The position numbers were made by a program, and so were the translations under genes. This document shows positions 24,916 to 32,220 of a stretch of 38,574 nucleotides of DNA, one piece after another. Position 1 is the stretch's first letter, and each line of letters starts with the position of its first letter. Source of the stretch: Tissierellaceae bacterium (GTDB lineage Bacteria > Bacillota > Clostridia > Tissierellales > Tissierellaceae). The notes beneath the pieces are model-generated. The model was not told the origin of the DNA, made no database searches, and saw only the letters and a list, made by a program, of their open reading frames with translations. The stretch lies in the NCBI GenBank assembly GCA_018434075.1, contig JAHDQA010000013.1, forward strand, positions 1 to 38,574, written 5' to 3'.

Positions 24916-25064
24916 CAGAGATAAAAAGTGTTTCACTTTAACTTGCATTTAGCGAATTTGAGATTTATTGCTTTTTTGATTGATAGTTTTTTTCTTTAAT
25001 GATACAATCAATTAAATATCATTAGTGCAAAGGCATGATTTAAAAACTAAAAGGAGGAGATTTT

Positions 25065-25784
25065 TTGAAAAAGTATATATTTATTATACCGATAGTTTTA
25101 ATTGGGTTTGTATTTACGTTTACAACAACCTCACACGCACAAGATGTTGTCATAACTGAAGTGCAAACACACATTAATGAATTTGGTGTAAGTGATTTTT
25201 TCACAGAATTTATTGATGAAGCATTTAAAGATTTAAATCAATTAAACATAGTAGATTCTAGTGGTAATGATGTTACTGAGGAGTTTATTGAAAATAATTT
25301 GAATCATTATAAATCTAAAAATTATGAGGTTATTCAAAAGTTGATAGAAAGTGAAAATTTGTCAGTTTCTTATGAAGAATTAGAACATGATTTATCTAAA
25401 TCTCAAATGAATATACAAGGCTCTAATATAACAGAAAATAAAAGTAAAATAACGTACCATATTGAAAATGCTGAGGGTACTAGCTTTAGAAAAGAATGGA
25501 CAACTCAATTAATAGGTAGAATTACTTACGAATCTAATACACATAGGATAGTTTCAGCAGGAGATCCTATATTGTCGCTAAAATTGGCTAATTTCGGAGC
25601 TGCATTTAGTCCTTACCTTGACAGAATATCTACAGGTAAACAAATTAATTCAACAACTGTTGATTTTTCAGGAACATATACTATGAAAGCGACTTTAGGA
25701 TTTGAAATAGGAGGTTTTCCAGTAGGGAAAACTCTTGATTTTGGACGTTATACAGATAGTTTTAGAGCAGTTCCTTCTTTTTAA
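25065..25784 (+). CDS. Secreted protein of unknown function
   Basis: 239 residues from TTG 25065 with AGGAGGAG 7-8 nt upstream. The N-terminus KKYIFIIPIVLIGFVFTFTT followed by SHA-QD is a standard signal peptide with cleavage after about residue 25. The mature part is acidic and helical in its first half (DFFTEFIDEAFKDLNQL), and beta-rich toward the end (GTYTMKATLGFEIGGFPVGK, then LDFGRYTDSFRAVP). No cysteines occur in the mature part and no enzyme motif is visible. I do not recognise the family. It is paired with a four-helix membrane protein inside a cassette bounded by the 144-bp duplication, an arrangement seen for secreted toxin/immunity or sensor pairs, but no such role is shown. Confidence 0.65.
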   Translation: MKKYIFIIPIVLIGFVFTFTTTSHAQDVVITEVQTHINEFGVSDFFTEFIDEAFKDLNQLNIVDSSGNDVTEEFIENNLNHYKSKNYEVIQKLIESENLSVSYEELEHDLSKSQMNIQGSNITENKSKITYHIENAEGTSFRKEWTTQLIGRITYESNTHRIVSAGDPILSLKLANFGAAFSPYLDRISTGKQINSTTVDFSGTYTMKATLGFEIGGFPVGKTLDFGRYTDSFRAVPSF

Positions 25785-25839
25785 TTAATGTATTACTATT
25801 TGTTGGTTAAACAAATTGGAAAAAGGAGGTTATTTATTT

Positions 25840-26307
25840 TTGAGAGAAATTATATCTAATATAAAAGAGAGTATGTTATTGAAATTGTATTTAGTATTTT
25901 TTTCTTTAGTTAATTTTGTTTATGTTTTTTGTGAAGTATTAAAATCAAATTATGTAAATGAAAATTCATTAAACAACACTATAGAGGCTTATCAGTTTGA
26001 ATATATTTCGAGCATTTCATCTATTGCAAACTTTTTAGAATTATTAATTTTATCTATGTTTTTAATTTATCTTTTGATTACATTTGTTAAGAAAGATAAA
26101 ATAGCCATGAAAAATTTCATACTAATTAACTTTAGTCTTTTTATAGGTTTGTTTCTTATTAATTATATGGTTTCTTATGTTTTTTCGGCCCCTAGCGGTA
26201 ATGCAACTCAACAACTAATAATTCCTTTTCTATTAACAGTTTTAGTTGCAATGTTTTTTGTTATCAATACTTTGTACAAAAAAATATTCAGAGATGTTAA
26301 ATCTTAG
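25840..26307 (+). CDS. Four-helix membrane protein, cassette partner
   Basis: 155 residues from TTG 25840; AAAGGAGG (25822-25829) lies 10 nt upstream, whereas the in-frame TTG at 25816 precedes it. Four hydrophobic segments at about 13-32, 56-80, 90-110 and 122-143, with a basic C-terminus (KKIFRDVKS). The composition is extremely Phe/Ile/Leu rich and Lys-flanked, with no catalytic motif. It begins 55 nt after the secreted-protein gene and ends at a terminator, so the two form an operon. It could be a membrane partner or immunity-type protein for its neighbour; this is inference from arrangement only. Confidence 0.6.
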   Translation: MREIISNIKESMLLKLYLVFFSLVNFVYVFCEVLKSNYVNENSLNNTIEAYQFEYISSISSIANFLELLILSMFLIYLLITFVKKDKIAMKNFILINFSLFIGLFLINYMVSYVFSAPSGNATQQLIIPFLLTVLVAMFFVINTLYKKIFRDVKS

Positions 26308-26330
26308 ATTTATTTTATAGTTACAAAAAG

Positions 26331-26356
26331 AAAAGCCACATGACTCATGCGGCTTT
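26331..26356. terminator. Terminator of the inserted cassette
   Basis: AAAAGCC-A-CATG (26331-26342) pairs with CATG-C-GGCTTTT (26346-26357) around ACT, with one A/C mismatch. T runs lie on both sides, so it can work in both directions. Confidence 0.7.
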
Positions 26357-26359
26357 TAA

Positions 26360-26479
26360 TTACATTCCTAATACTTCTTCAACAAGGGTTTAGAAAGTAT
26401 TCTCAGATGACATTTCAATCCCGTCTCTTGACTCAATCAATATACCTTTTACCATATACAAACATGCTAAACAGATCAT
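26360..26479 (-). pseudogene. Possible C-terminal gene relic
   Basis: The minus strand reads MVKGILIESRDGIEMSSENT, stop, then TLVEEVLGM and a final stop just before the hairpin at 26331-26356. It looks like a real C-terminus interrupted by one stop, but I do not recognise it. A 26-bp element at 26564-26589 (CTAGAGGAATTTTC, then A, then GTTGACAAATA) follows, matching 3000-3025. Confidence 0.3.
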
Positions 26480-26584
26480 CTGTAGCCTTTAAATATGTAT
26501 GGAAACTCTTACAGATTAAAGAAACAAAACAGTGGTTAGAGGAGCAATAATTTTTTTATTCGCCTAGAGGAATTTTCAGTTGAC

Positions 26585-26728
26585 AAATAAATTTAAGGAG
26601 CAAGAAATGTACACTGTAAAAACTAAAGATAATTACAGTATAAAATTAAATATCGAAGGTAAAGGGAAAACTCTTTTGTACCTGCATGGATTTTTAGGAA
26701 GTAGCGATGATTTTCGTATAGTAAAAAG
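26585..26728 (+). repeat. 144-bp direct repeat, right copy
   Basis: Partner of 24732-24875; includes the ribosome binding site and first 40 codons of the intact hydrolase gene at 26607. Confidence 0.95.
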
Positions 26729-27410
26729 GCTGCTTAAAGATGATTTTAGGATTATTACTTATGACCAAAGGGGTTTTCTTGAGTTTAATTATGACAAATA
26801 CTTAGATGTAAAGTTACTTGCAGATGATTTAGGTGAGGTGCTTAAAGAAATAGGGAGTAAAACAGTAGTTATAGGGCATTCAATGGGAGGAAGCGTCATA
26901 TTAGAGTATCTTAAAAACTACAATGATGAGTTTGTGGAAAATTATATTTTTATAGAATCCTCTCCTAAAATGTTAAATGATGAGAGTTACAAAGACGGAT
27001 TATTTAGAGGTAGTTATACAATCAAAGATTTAGATAGGGACTTATATTTGATAGAAAATGATTGGGAGAGTTTTCTTCTTTCGTTTATAGATAAGTTGTT
27101 TTTTAATAAGATGAGAGAAAAAGAGATCGCATTTGAAAAACTAAAACAAATTCCAAATCAAAGTATGAGTTCTCTGTGGAAATCTTTAGTGCTTAGCGAT
27201 TACTTAAGTGATTTAAAAAATATCGAAAAGGAAGTTTGTGTGATAGGGGGAGAAAACTCGTTATTTTACACAAGAAAATCGCATGAGAAGTTCTGCAACT
27301 CGTTTAGAAAAGCATCATTTATTGAAATAAAAGCTACAAATCATTTGATAATGCTTGAGAAACCGAGAGAATTAGCAAGTGTTATAAAAGAGAAAATAAA
27401 TAATGGCTAA
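26607..27410 (+). CDS. Alpha/beta-fold hydrolase
   Basis: 267 residues from ATG 26607 (AAGGAG at about 26596-26601). Alpha/beta hydrolase features: oxyanion-loop LYLHGFLGSSDDF (about 24-36), YDQRGF, nucleophile elbow VIGHSMGGSVILEYL (Ser about 92) and the catalytic-His region KATNHLIMLEKPREL (about 247). The acid is probably in GGENSLF or just after it; a clear Asp is not seen there, so the triad may use Glu. Likely an esterase, thioesterase or C-C hydrolase acting on a small ester; the substrate is unknown. The cassette upstream separates it from the ABC promoter region where its duplicate 5' end sits, and no good promoter is visible directly before this copy. Confidence 0.85.
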   Translation: MYTVKTKDNYSIKLNIEGKGKTLLYLHGFLGSSDDFRIVKRLLKDDFRIITYDQRGFLEFNYDKYLDVKLLADDLGEVLKEIGSKTVVIGHSMGGSVILEYLKNYNDEFVENYIFIESSPKMLNDESYKDGLFRGSYTIKDLDRDLYLIENDWESFLLSFIDKLFFNKMREKEIAFEKLKQIPNQSMSSLWKSLVLSDYLSDLKNIEKEVCVIGGENSLFYTRKSHEKFCNSFRKASFIEIKATNHLIMLEKPRELASVIKEKINNG

Positions 27411-27427
27411 TCTTAGATTAGCCATTA
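27401..27427. terminator. Bidirectional hairpin between convergent genes
   Basis: TAATGGCTAATCT and AGATTAGCCATTA (13-bp arms, 1-nt centre), overlapping the stop codon of the hydrolase and ending 3 nt before the stop of the MocR gene. T-rich flanks are short. Confidence 0.65.
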
Positions 27428-27429
27428 TA

Positions 27430-28881
27430 TTAAACAAAGGGCATGTAAGTTCTTTTATCTTCATTTTTTATATTTGATAATACATTTTTAAGTATCGAAA
27501 ACCCTAAAGGGATCTCATCTAGTTCAGGAGTGCTAAAACTAAGTCTTAGAGCATTTATATAAGAGTTTTGATCTACAGAAAACACATTTCCTGGTACGGT
27601 GGCTAATCCCAATTTCAAGCAGCCTTCATATACTTTTGATTGAGATATATCATCGTCTAAGTTTACCCAAACACTCAAACCTCCATTTAGCTTAATATAG
27701 CTAATGCCTAGATTAGACAATTTATCCAATTCACTTGTAAATAGGTCATATTTTTTCTTGTAATTTTCCCTTATGTTTTCAATGTAATTTATCCAATACC
27801 CATTCCTTAAATACAGGTCAAATGATCTTTGAAGGTATCCTGAAGATGATATATCTGTGGAGTGCTTTGCTTTGTATATGTCTTTGAATATTTCTTCTGG
27901 CACAGTTAAAAAACCTACTCTAATTCCAGGCATAAATATCTTTGAAAAGCTTTTTATAAAGATTACTTTTTCGCTTCTGTCATAGGCTTTAATAGGATAA
28001 AGAGTCGAGTTGTTGAAAGTTAGATCAGTCAAGAAATCATCTTCAACTATATAGAAGTCGTGCTCGATTGCAAGTCTCAACAGCTCTCTTTTCTTTTCTT
28101 CGCTGTAACAAATCGTTGTGGGATTTTGAAAATTGGGCATAGTATATATAAATTTTGGAGAATATCTCTTTAAATATGATTTCAAAATCTCAATATTTAT
28201 TCCGTCTTTTTCCATGGGTATGCCAACAATCTTTGCTCCTCTGGATTTAAAAGCTTGATAAGCCCCCGGATAAGTTGGATTTTCAACAAATACAACATCT
28301 AATGGCTCGATAAGAGTCTTAGATACTATATCAAGACCCTGTTGCCCTCCCGAGGTAATCAATATTCCATCCTCTGATACATTAATCGAGTAATTATCCA
28401 ATAAGAATTTCGAGATAGACTCTCTGAGCGGTTCATAACCTCTAATTTCAGGATAGGAGAAAGCATTTCCGCCATCTCTGTCAAGAACTTCAATCAAGGA
28501 CTCTTTAAATTCTTTAATTGGGAAAAGGTCAGGTGATGGGGTTACACTAGCAAAATCTATATTTGGTTTAGAGTGAGGGAATATGCCTGAAAGCATTAGC
28601 TCAAGATCTCCTTCTTCCAAATCAAGCGATGCGTAATTTTTTAAAGGCTTTCTGACATATGTGCCACTTCCTTCTACTGTGTAGACTAAACCCTCTTGCT
28701 CAAGCATCTTATATGCGTTAATGACCGTCACATTGTTAACTTCCAATGCTTTGGAAAGTGATCTAATAGATGGGAGCTTTTCACCATCGGAGAATTTATC
28801 TATTGCCATTTTTAAATTTTCATAAAGCTGAATATACAAAGGTATGGTTGAATTTTTATCTAATTTGAAATCTATATTCAT
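27430..28881 (-). CDS. MocR-type PLP-dependent transcriptional regulator
   Basis: 483 residues. N-terminal GntR winged helix (about 10-75: IPLYIQLYENLKMAIDKF, LPSIRSLSKALEVNNVTVI) linked to a type-I aminotransferase fold. In the latter, ITSGGQQGLDIVSKTLI, NPTYPGAYQAF, MPNFQNPTT, EDDFLTDL and SFSKIFMPGIRVGFL are visible; Lys about 314 in SFSK is the PLP-binding lysine. MocR proteins (PdxR, GabR, EnuR types) sense PLP or amino-compound adducts and usually control a divergent or adjacent gene. Here the divergent gene is yedF (29036), across a 154-bp gap; whether that is the target is not known. The -10-rich sequence at 28965-28995 would serve the yedF side. Confidence 0.92.
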   Translation of the reverse strand: MNIDFKLDKNSTIPLYIQLYENLKMAIDKFSDGEKLPSIRSLSKALEVNNVTVINAYKMLEQEGLVYTVEGSGTYVRKPLKNYASLDLEEGDLELMLSGIFPHSKPNIDFASVTPSPDLFPIKEFKESLIEVLDRDGGNAFSYPEIRGYEPLRESISKFLLDNYSINVSEDGILITSGGQQGLDIVSKTLIEPLDVVFVENPTYPGAYQAFKSRGAKIVGIPMEKDGINIEILKSYLKRYSPKFIYTMPNFQNPTTICYSEEKKRELLRLAIEHDFYIVEDDFLTDLTFNNSTLYPIKAYDRSEKVIFIKSFSKIFMPGIRVGFLTVPEEIFKDIYKAKHSTDISSSGYLQRSFDLYLRNGYWINYIENIRENYKKKYDLFTSELDKLSNLGISYIKLNGGLSVWVNLDDDISQSKVYEGCLKLGLATVPGNVFSVDQNSYINALRLSFSTPELDEIPLGFSILKNVLSNIKNEDKRTYMPFV

Positions 28882-29035
28882 ATTTTCACCTCATTGTATG
28901 GATACACTTATTATATCATTAATATAAACTATTACAAAATTAGTTAACATCTTTATTTTTTATCAATATAATATATTATATATGTATATAATATATGCTT
29001 ATAGGGTATAAAAAAACAATGGGAGGAGAGATAAA

Positions 29036-29632
29036 ATGAAAGAGATTGATGCAAGAGGATTAGAATGTCCTAAACCAGTAATATTAACTAAAAATGAATT
29101 AGAAAAAATAGAAGAGGGTAAAGTCAAGACTACTGTTGACAATGAAGTAGCTAGAGAAAACTTGATAAAATTTGCAACAAGTATCAATGCTAGTTATGAA
29201 GTCGAATCACTTGATGGTGGCCTTTTTGCAGTTACAATTGAGAAGAAACCAAATGAAGATTCAAACAAGACAAAGAAAATGGTTGAAGTTGACGAAAACT
29301 TCGTAATAACCATACAATCCGAGCATATGGGTAGAGGAGACGACAAATTAGGCAAAGTTTTGATTAAAAGTTTCATCTACACAGTAAGAGAAACCAAACC
29401 TTATCCAAATACTATCCTGTTTTTCAACAGTGGTGTAAAACTTACAGTTGAAGGCAGTGAAGTGTTGGATGACCTAAAAGCCCTTGAAGAAGCTGGAGTA
29501 GAGATAATTTCTTGTGGCACATGCTTAGATTATTTCAATTTAAAAGATAAATTAGAAGTGGGAAGTATATCAAATATGTATACTATTTATGAAAAGATAA
29601 GAAATTCGACTAATGTGGTGACAATAGGATAA
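29036..29632 (+). CDS. yedF: YedF-like selenium metabolism sulfurtransferase-family protein
   Basis: 198 residues. N-terminal SirA/TusA-like domain (about 1-70) with the signature DARGLECPKPVILTKNEL carrying the conserved Cys of the CPxP motif, then a DsrE-like C-terminal domain (about 85-198) with ILFFNSGVKLTVEGS and ISCGTCLDYFNLKDKL. This two-domain form is the one annotated as the selenium-metabolism YedF family and typically occurs with DUF3343 and selenium-handling genes. It probably carries or transfers sulfur or selenium; the biochemical role is not settled. GGGAGGAG precedes the ATG; the stop overlaps the next gene by one nt. Confidence 0.92.
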   Translation: MKEIDARGLECPKPVILTKNELEKIEEGKVKTTVDNEVARENLIKFATSINASYEVESLDGGLFAVTIEKKPNEDSNKTKKMVEVDENFVITIQSEHMGRGDDKLGKVLIKSFIYTVRETKPYPNTILFFNSGVKLTVEGSEVLDDLKALEEAGVEIISCGTCLDYFNLKDKLEVGSISNMYTIYEKIRNSTNVVTIG

Positions 29633-29901
29633 TGGAAAGAGATAATACATTTTTGATTTTGACTTTTGATTCTACTCATCATGCAATGAGAGCGGAAAGC
29701 GTATTAAAGGATAATGATCTTTCTATAAAAACAATTCCTACTCCAAGGGATATAACTTTAAGTTGTGGCCTTGCCATAAGAGTAAATATTGCAGATAAGG
29801 ATAGAATTATTAAAATGTACGAAGATGAAATTTTAGACTTTAAAAACTTATATGAAATCACGATATTAAACAATGAGAGAGTGCTTAAAAAAATTATCTA
29901 G
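29632..29901 (+). CDS. DUF3343 protein, putative Se/S carrier
   Basis: 89 residues. The fold-typical start FLILTFDSTHHAMRAESVL, TIPTPRDITLSCGLAIRV with a single conserved Cys, and IIKMYEDEILDFKNLYEI identify DUF3343. Members are small, follow yedF in many anaerobes and are thought to carry selenium or sulfur on the Cys in the SCGLA motif. The start overlaps the yedF stop (TAATGG), indicating coupled translation. Cytoplasmic. Confidence 0.9.
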   Translation: MERDNTFLILTFDSTHHAMRAESVLKDNDLSIKTIPTPRDITLSCGLAIRVNIADKDRIIKMYEDEILDFKNLYEITILNNERVLKKII

Positions 29902-29913
29902 GAGGCGATCTAT

Positions 29914-30753
29914 ATTTCAATTATAAACAGTATTTTTAAAGATGATTTAGGCAATATAAACTTCCTGGGTAAATTAGCTATTTCGGCGTTAGTGTTTTTA
30001 TCCGTTTACATCATAACAAAGATAATTAATAAAATTATCGACAGAGCAATAATTAGCAGAAGAGCATCTACAACAAGTGAAGCTGCAAATAGAATTAGAA
30101 CAATGACTGAAACTATTAAAAAAATAATAAAATATGTTCTGTTTTTCTTTGCGATAATTATAATTTTAGACATGTTTGGAGTAAATACTGCTTCACTCAT
30201 TACTACATTAGGCATTGGTGGCTTTGCTTTAACTTTTGGTGCACAATCTTTAGTAAAGGATATGATTACTGGATTTTTTATATTGGTCGAAAATCAATAT
30301 TCAGTTGGAGACTATGTTCAAATAGGTTCTAAAGAGGGAATTGTAGAAGAACTAGGGATTAGAATTACTAAAATTAGAGATTTTACAGGAGAACTTCACA
30401 TCATACCAAATGGGTCGATAAACGAAGTAACAAATAGAACCAGAGGTGGAATGAGAGCGCTGATAAAGGTATCAGTGGCATATGAGGAAGATTTAGATCA
30501 TGTGATAAGTGTGTTGAGTAGAATTACAGAAGAATTCAAGCAAAATGACAAGATAATCGATGGGCCTACTGTATTGGGGGTTACTCAACTAGGCAGTTCT
30601 GGCATAGAGATTACTATTGTTGCAAAGACTCTTCCAATGGAACAATGGGCAATCGAAAGGAATTTGAGGAAGAGAATAAAAGAAGAATTTGAGAAAGAGG
30701 ACATTGAGATACCATATCAAAAAATAGTAGTGCTTGGAGGAGAAAAATCGTGA
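29914..30753 (+). CDS. MscS-family mechanosensitive channel, probable ATT start
   Basis: About 280 residues. The ribosome binding site GGAGG (29901-29905) lies just after the DUF3343 stop, and the reading frame is open from there, yet no ATG, GTG or TTG occurs in frame until GTG 29992, 87 nt away. ATT at 29914 is 8 nt from GGAGG and would add 26 residues (SIINSIFKDDLGNINFLGKL) that continue naturally into the first helix, so ATT is the probable start. Membrane helices at about 20-38 and 65-90, then the pore helix TASLITTLGIGGFALTFGAQ, the beta domain VGDYVQIGSKEGIVEELG and IPNGSINEVTNRTRG, all MscS hallmarks. It releases solutes on hypo-osmotic shock. The short size (three helices or fewer) is standard for Firmicute YkuT/YhdY-type channels. 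Confidence 0.85.
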   Translation: MSIINSIFKDDLGNINFLGKLAISALVFLSVYIITKIINKIIDRAIISRRASTTSEAANRIRTMTETIKKIIKYVLFFFAIIIILDMFGVNTASLITTLGIGGFALTFGAQSLVKDMITGFFILVENQYSVGDYVQIGSKEGIVEELGIRITKIRDFTGELHIIPNGSINEVTNRTRGGMRALIKVSVAYEEDLDHVISVLSRITEEFKQNDKIIDGPTVLGVTQLGSSGIEITIVAKTLPMEQWAIERNLRKRIKEEFEKEDIEIPYQKIVVLGGEKS

Positions 30754-30983
30754 TTTTAAAATATGAGGTTGGAGATCATGTAACTCTTAAAAAGGGACAC
30801 CCCTGCGGAGAAAACAACTGGGAAATACTTCGCACTGGAGCGGACATTAAGCTTTTATGCACTGGTTGCAATAGGCAGGTTTGGCTTACAAGAATAGAGT
30901 TTGAAAAAAGAGTCAGGAAGATTTTGGATGGGGACAAATGGGTCAGCATAGTGCATTATAAACAAGACAAAGAAAATGATTAA
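30750..30983 (+). CDS. DUF951 domain protein
   Basis: 77 residues, GTG start overlapping the MscS stop by 4 nt. VGDHVTLKKGHPCGENNWEI, RTGADIKLLCTGCNRQVWL and RIEFEKRVRKIL are the full DUF951 pattern: a small beta-barrel with three Cys (HPCG and CTGC) that could bind zinc. Members commonly follow the MscS gene in Firmicutes, as here. Function unknown; a nucleic-acid or ribosome association is sometimes suggested from its size, but nothing in this sequence shows it. Confidence 0.9.
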   Translation: MILKYEVGDHVTLKKGHPCGENNWEILRTGADIKLLCTGCNRQVWLTRIEFEKRVRKILDGDKWVSIVHYKQDKEND

Positions 30984-30998
30984 AAGAAGGTGACGGTT

Positions 30999-32207
30999 TT
31001 GCTTGTAGCAAGGCAACCTATACTTGATAAAAGGCAAAATATATTTGCATATGAATTACTTTATAGAGATGATAACAAAACGACTTCTTTTAATCAAGAA
31101 GTGTCAAGTTTAAGAGCATCAACAGGGGTCATATTGGAGTTATTCGAGTCTGGAGCAGAAAGAATAACCGAAAACAAGAGAGCTTTTGTGAACTTTGATG
31201 AAAAACTTTTAATGTCTGATGTATTCGAAATAGTCAAACCTGACAAAATGGTAATAGAGGTGCTTGAGAACGTAAAAGTCGACGAAGAACTAGTTCAAAG
31301 ATTGTTTGATTTAAAAAATAAGGGCTACACAATAGCTTTAGATGATTTTTTCCATTCGAGTGAGGATTACGAACTAATCGATGTATGCGATATAATCAAG
31401 TACGATTTTTTAAATACAGATATAAAAAAAATAATCATTGATTCACAGGTAGCGCAAAGAAAAGGGAAAACCATTTTAGCAGAGAAAGTTGAGACTAAAG
31501 AAGAATTTGAAATAGCTAAAAAAATAGGATTTACACTATTTCAAGGGTATTTTTTCGAAAAACCCAAAATAACAAGTTCATCTAATGACAAAGTGCGTCC
31601 AATTCAATACACATCTGTTATTGCAGAATTAAACAAAGAAGAGCCATCATTTGACATATTGGCAGATATAATCATTAAAGACTTGAATTTATCATATCGG
31701 CTTATGAGGATGATGAGCTTAAGAAATATTGAAATAAACAAAGAAAACATAAAGAAATCTCTTACGTATATGGGTTTAAAAGGGATTGAGAGATGGATAA
31801 ATATTGTTTTAGTTCAAACACTAGGGAAAAATTGTCCGAGAGAACTAGTTAAAATCTCTCTAATTCGAGCAAGTTTTGCAGAAAGAATTGCTTTAAATTT
31901 GCCTAAATATGAAAATTTATGTTATCAAGCATCGATAGTAGGATTGTTTAATGCTTTAGATGCAATATTAAATATGCCGTTAGATGAAGCACTTAAAGAT
32001 TTAAAACTAGATGAAATTGTAAAAGATGCTTTGCTTAAGGATGAAGGTATTTTAGCACCAATAAAAGAACTATATTTATCTTATGAAAAAGGAGAATTTG
32101 ACAAAACTTCTTTTATTGCAGAAAATTTGGGTTTAGATGATGCTATTTTAACTGAACTTTATATCGAATCAATAGAGTGGGCAAATAGAATAATGCAAAT
32201 AGTATAA
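30999..32207 (+). CDS. EAL-HDOD signalling protein (YuxH type)
   Basis: 402 residues from TTG 30999; AGAAGGTG (about 30985-30992) supports it over GTG 30990, which lies inside that site. Residues 1-200 form an EAL-like domain with VARQPILDKRQNIFAYELLYR, FVNFDEKLL, VIEVLENV, IALDDF, LAEKVETKEEF and FQGYFFEKP. Most cyclic-di-GMP phosphodiesterase ligand positions look occupied, but the EAL triplet is YELL, as in the YuxH group whose members are often inactive. Residues about 205-400 are an HDOD domain (LADIIIKDLNLSYRLMRMM, SLTYMGLKGIERWINIVLV). Role probably regulatory; partner unknown. It is co-directional with DUF951 (15 nt) and the alcohol dehydrogenase (13 nt). Confidence 0.88.
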   Translation: MLVARQPILDKRQNIFAYELLYRDDNKTTSFNQEVSSLRASTGVILELFESGAERITENKRAFVNFDEKLLMSDVFEIVKPDKMVIEVLENVKVDEELVQRLFDLKNKGYTIALDDFFHSSEDYELIDVCDIIKYDFLNTDIKKIIIDSQVAQRKGKTILAEKVETKEEFEIAKKIGFTLFQGYFFEKPKITSSSNDKVRPIQYTSVIAELNKEEPSFDILADIIIKDLNLSYRLMRMMSLRNIEINKENIKKSLTYMGLKGIERWINIVLVQTLGKNCPRELVKISLIRASFAERIALNLPKYENLCYQASIVGLFNALDAILNMPLDEALKDLKLDEIVKDALLKDEGILAPIKELYLSYEKGEFDKTSFIAENLGLDDAILTELYIESIEWANRIMQIV

Positions 32208-32220
32208 GGAGGAGTGTTTT

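Noticed and set aside
26347-26550. 67-codon plus-strand frame after the cassette terminator
   Set aside because: Starts inside the hairpin, has no ribosome binding site and no protein-like composition; the minus strand is a more convincing relic.
28882-29035. Possible riboswitch in the AT-rich leader before yedF
   Set aside because: Only repeated TATA-like sequence is present; no conserved stem or GC-containing core of a known riboswitch is visible.
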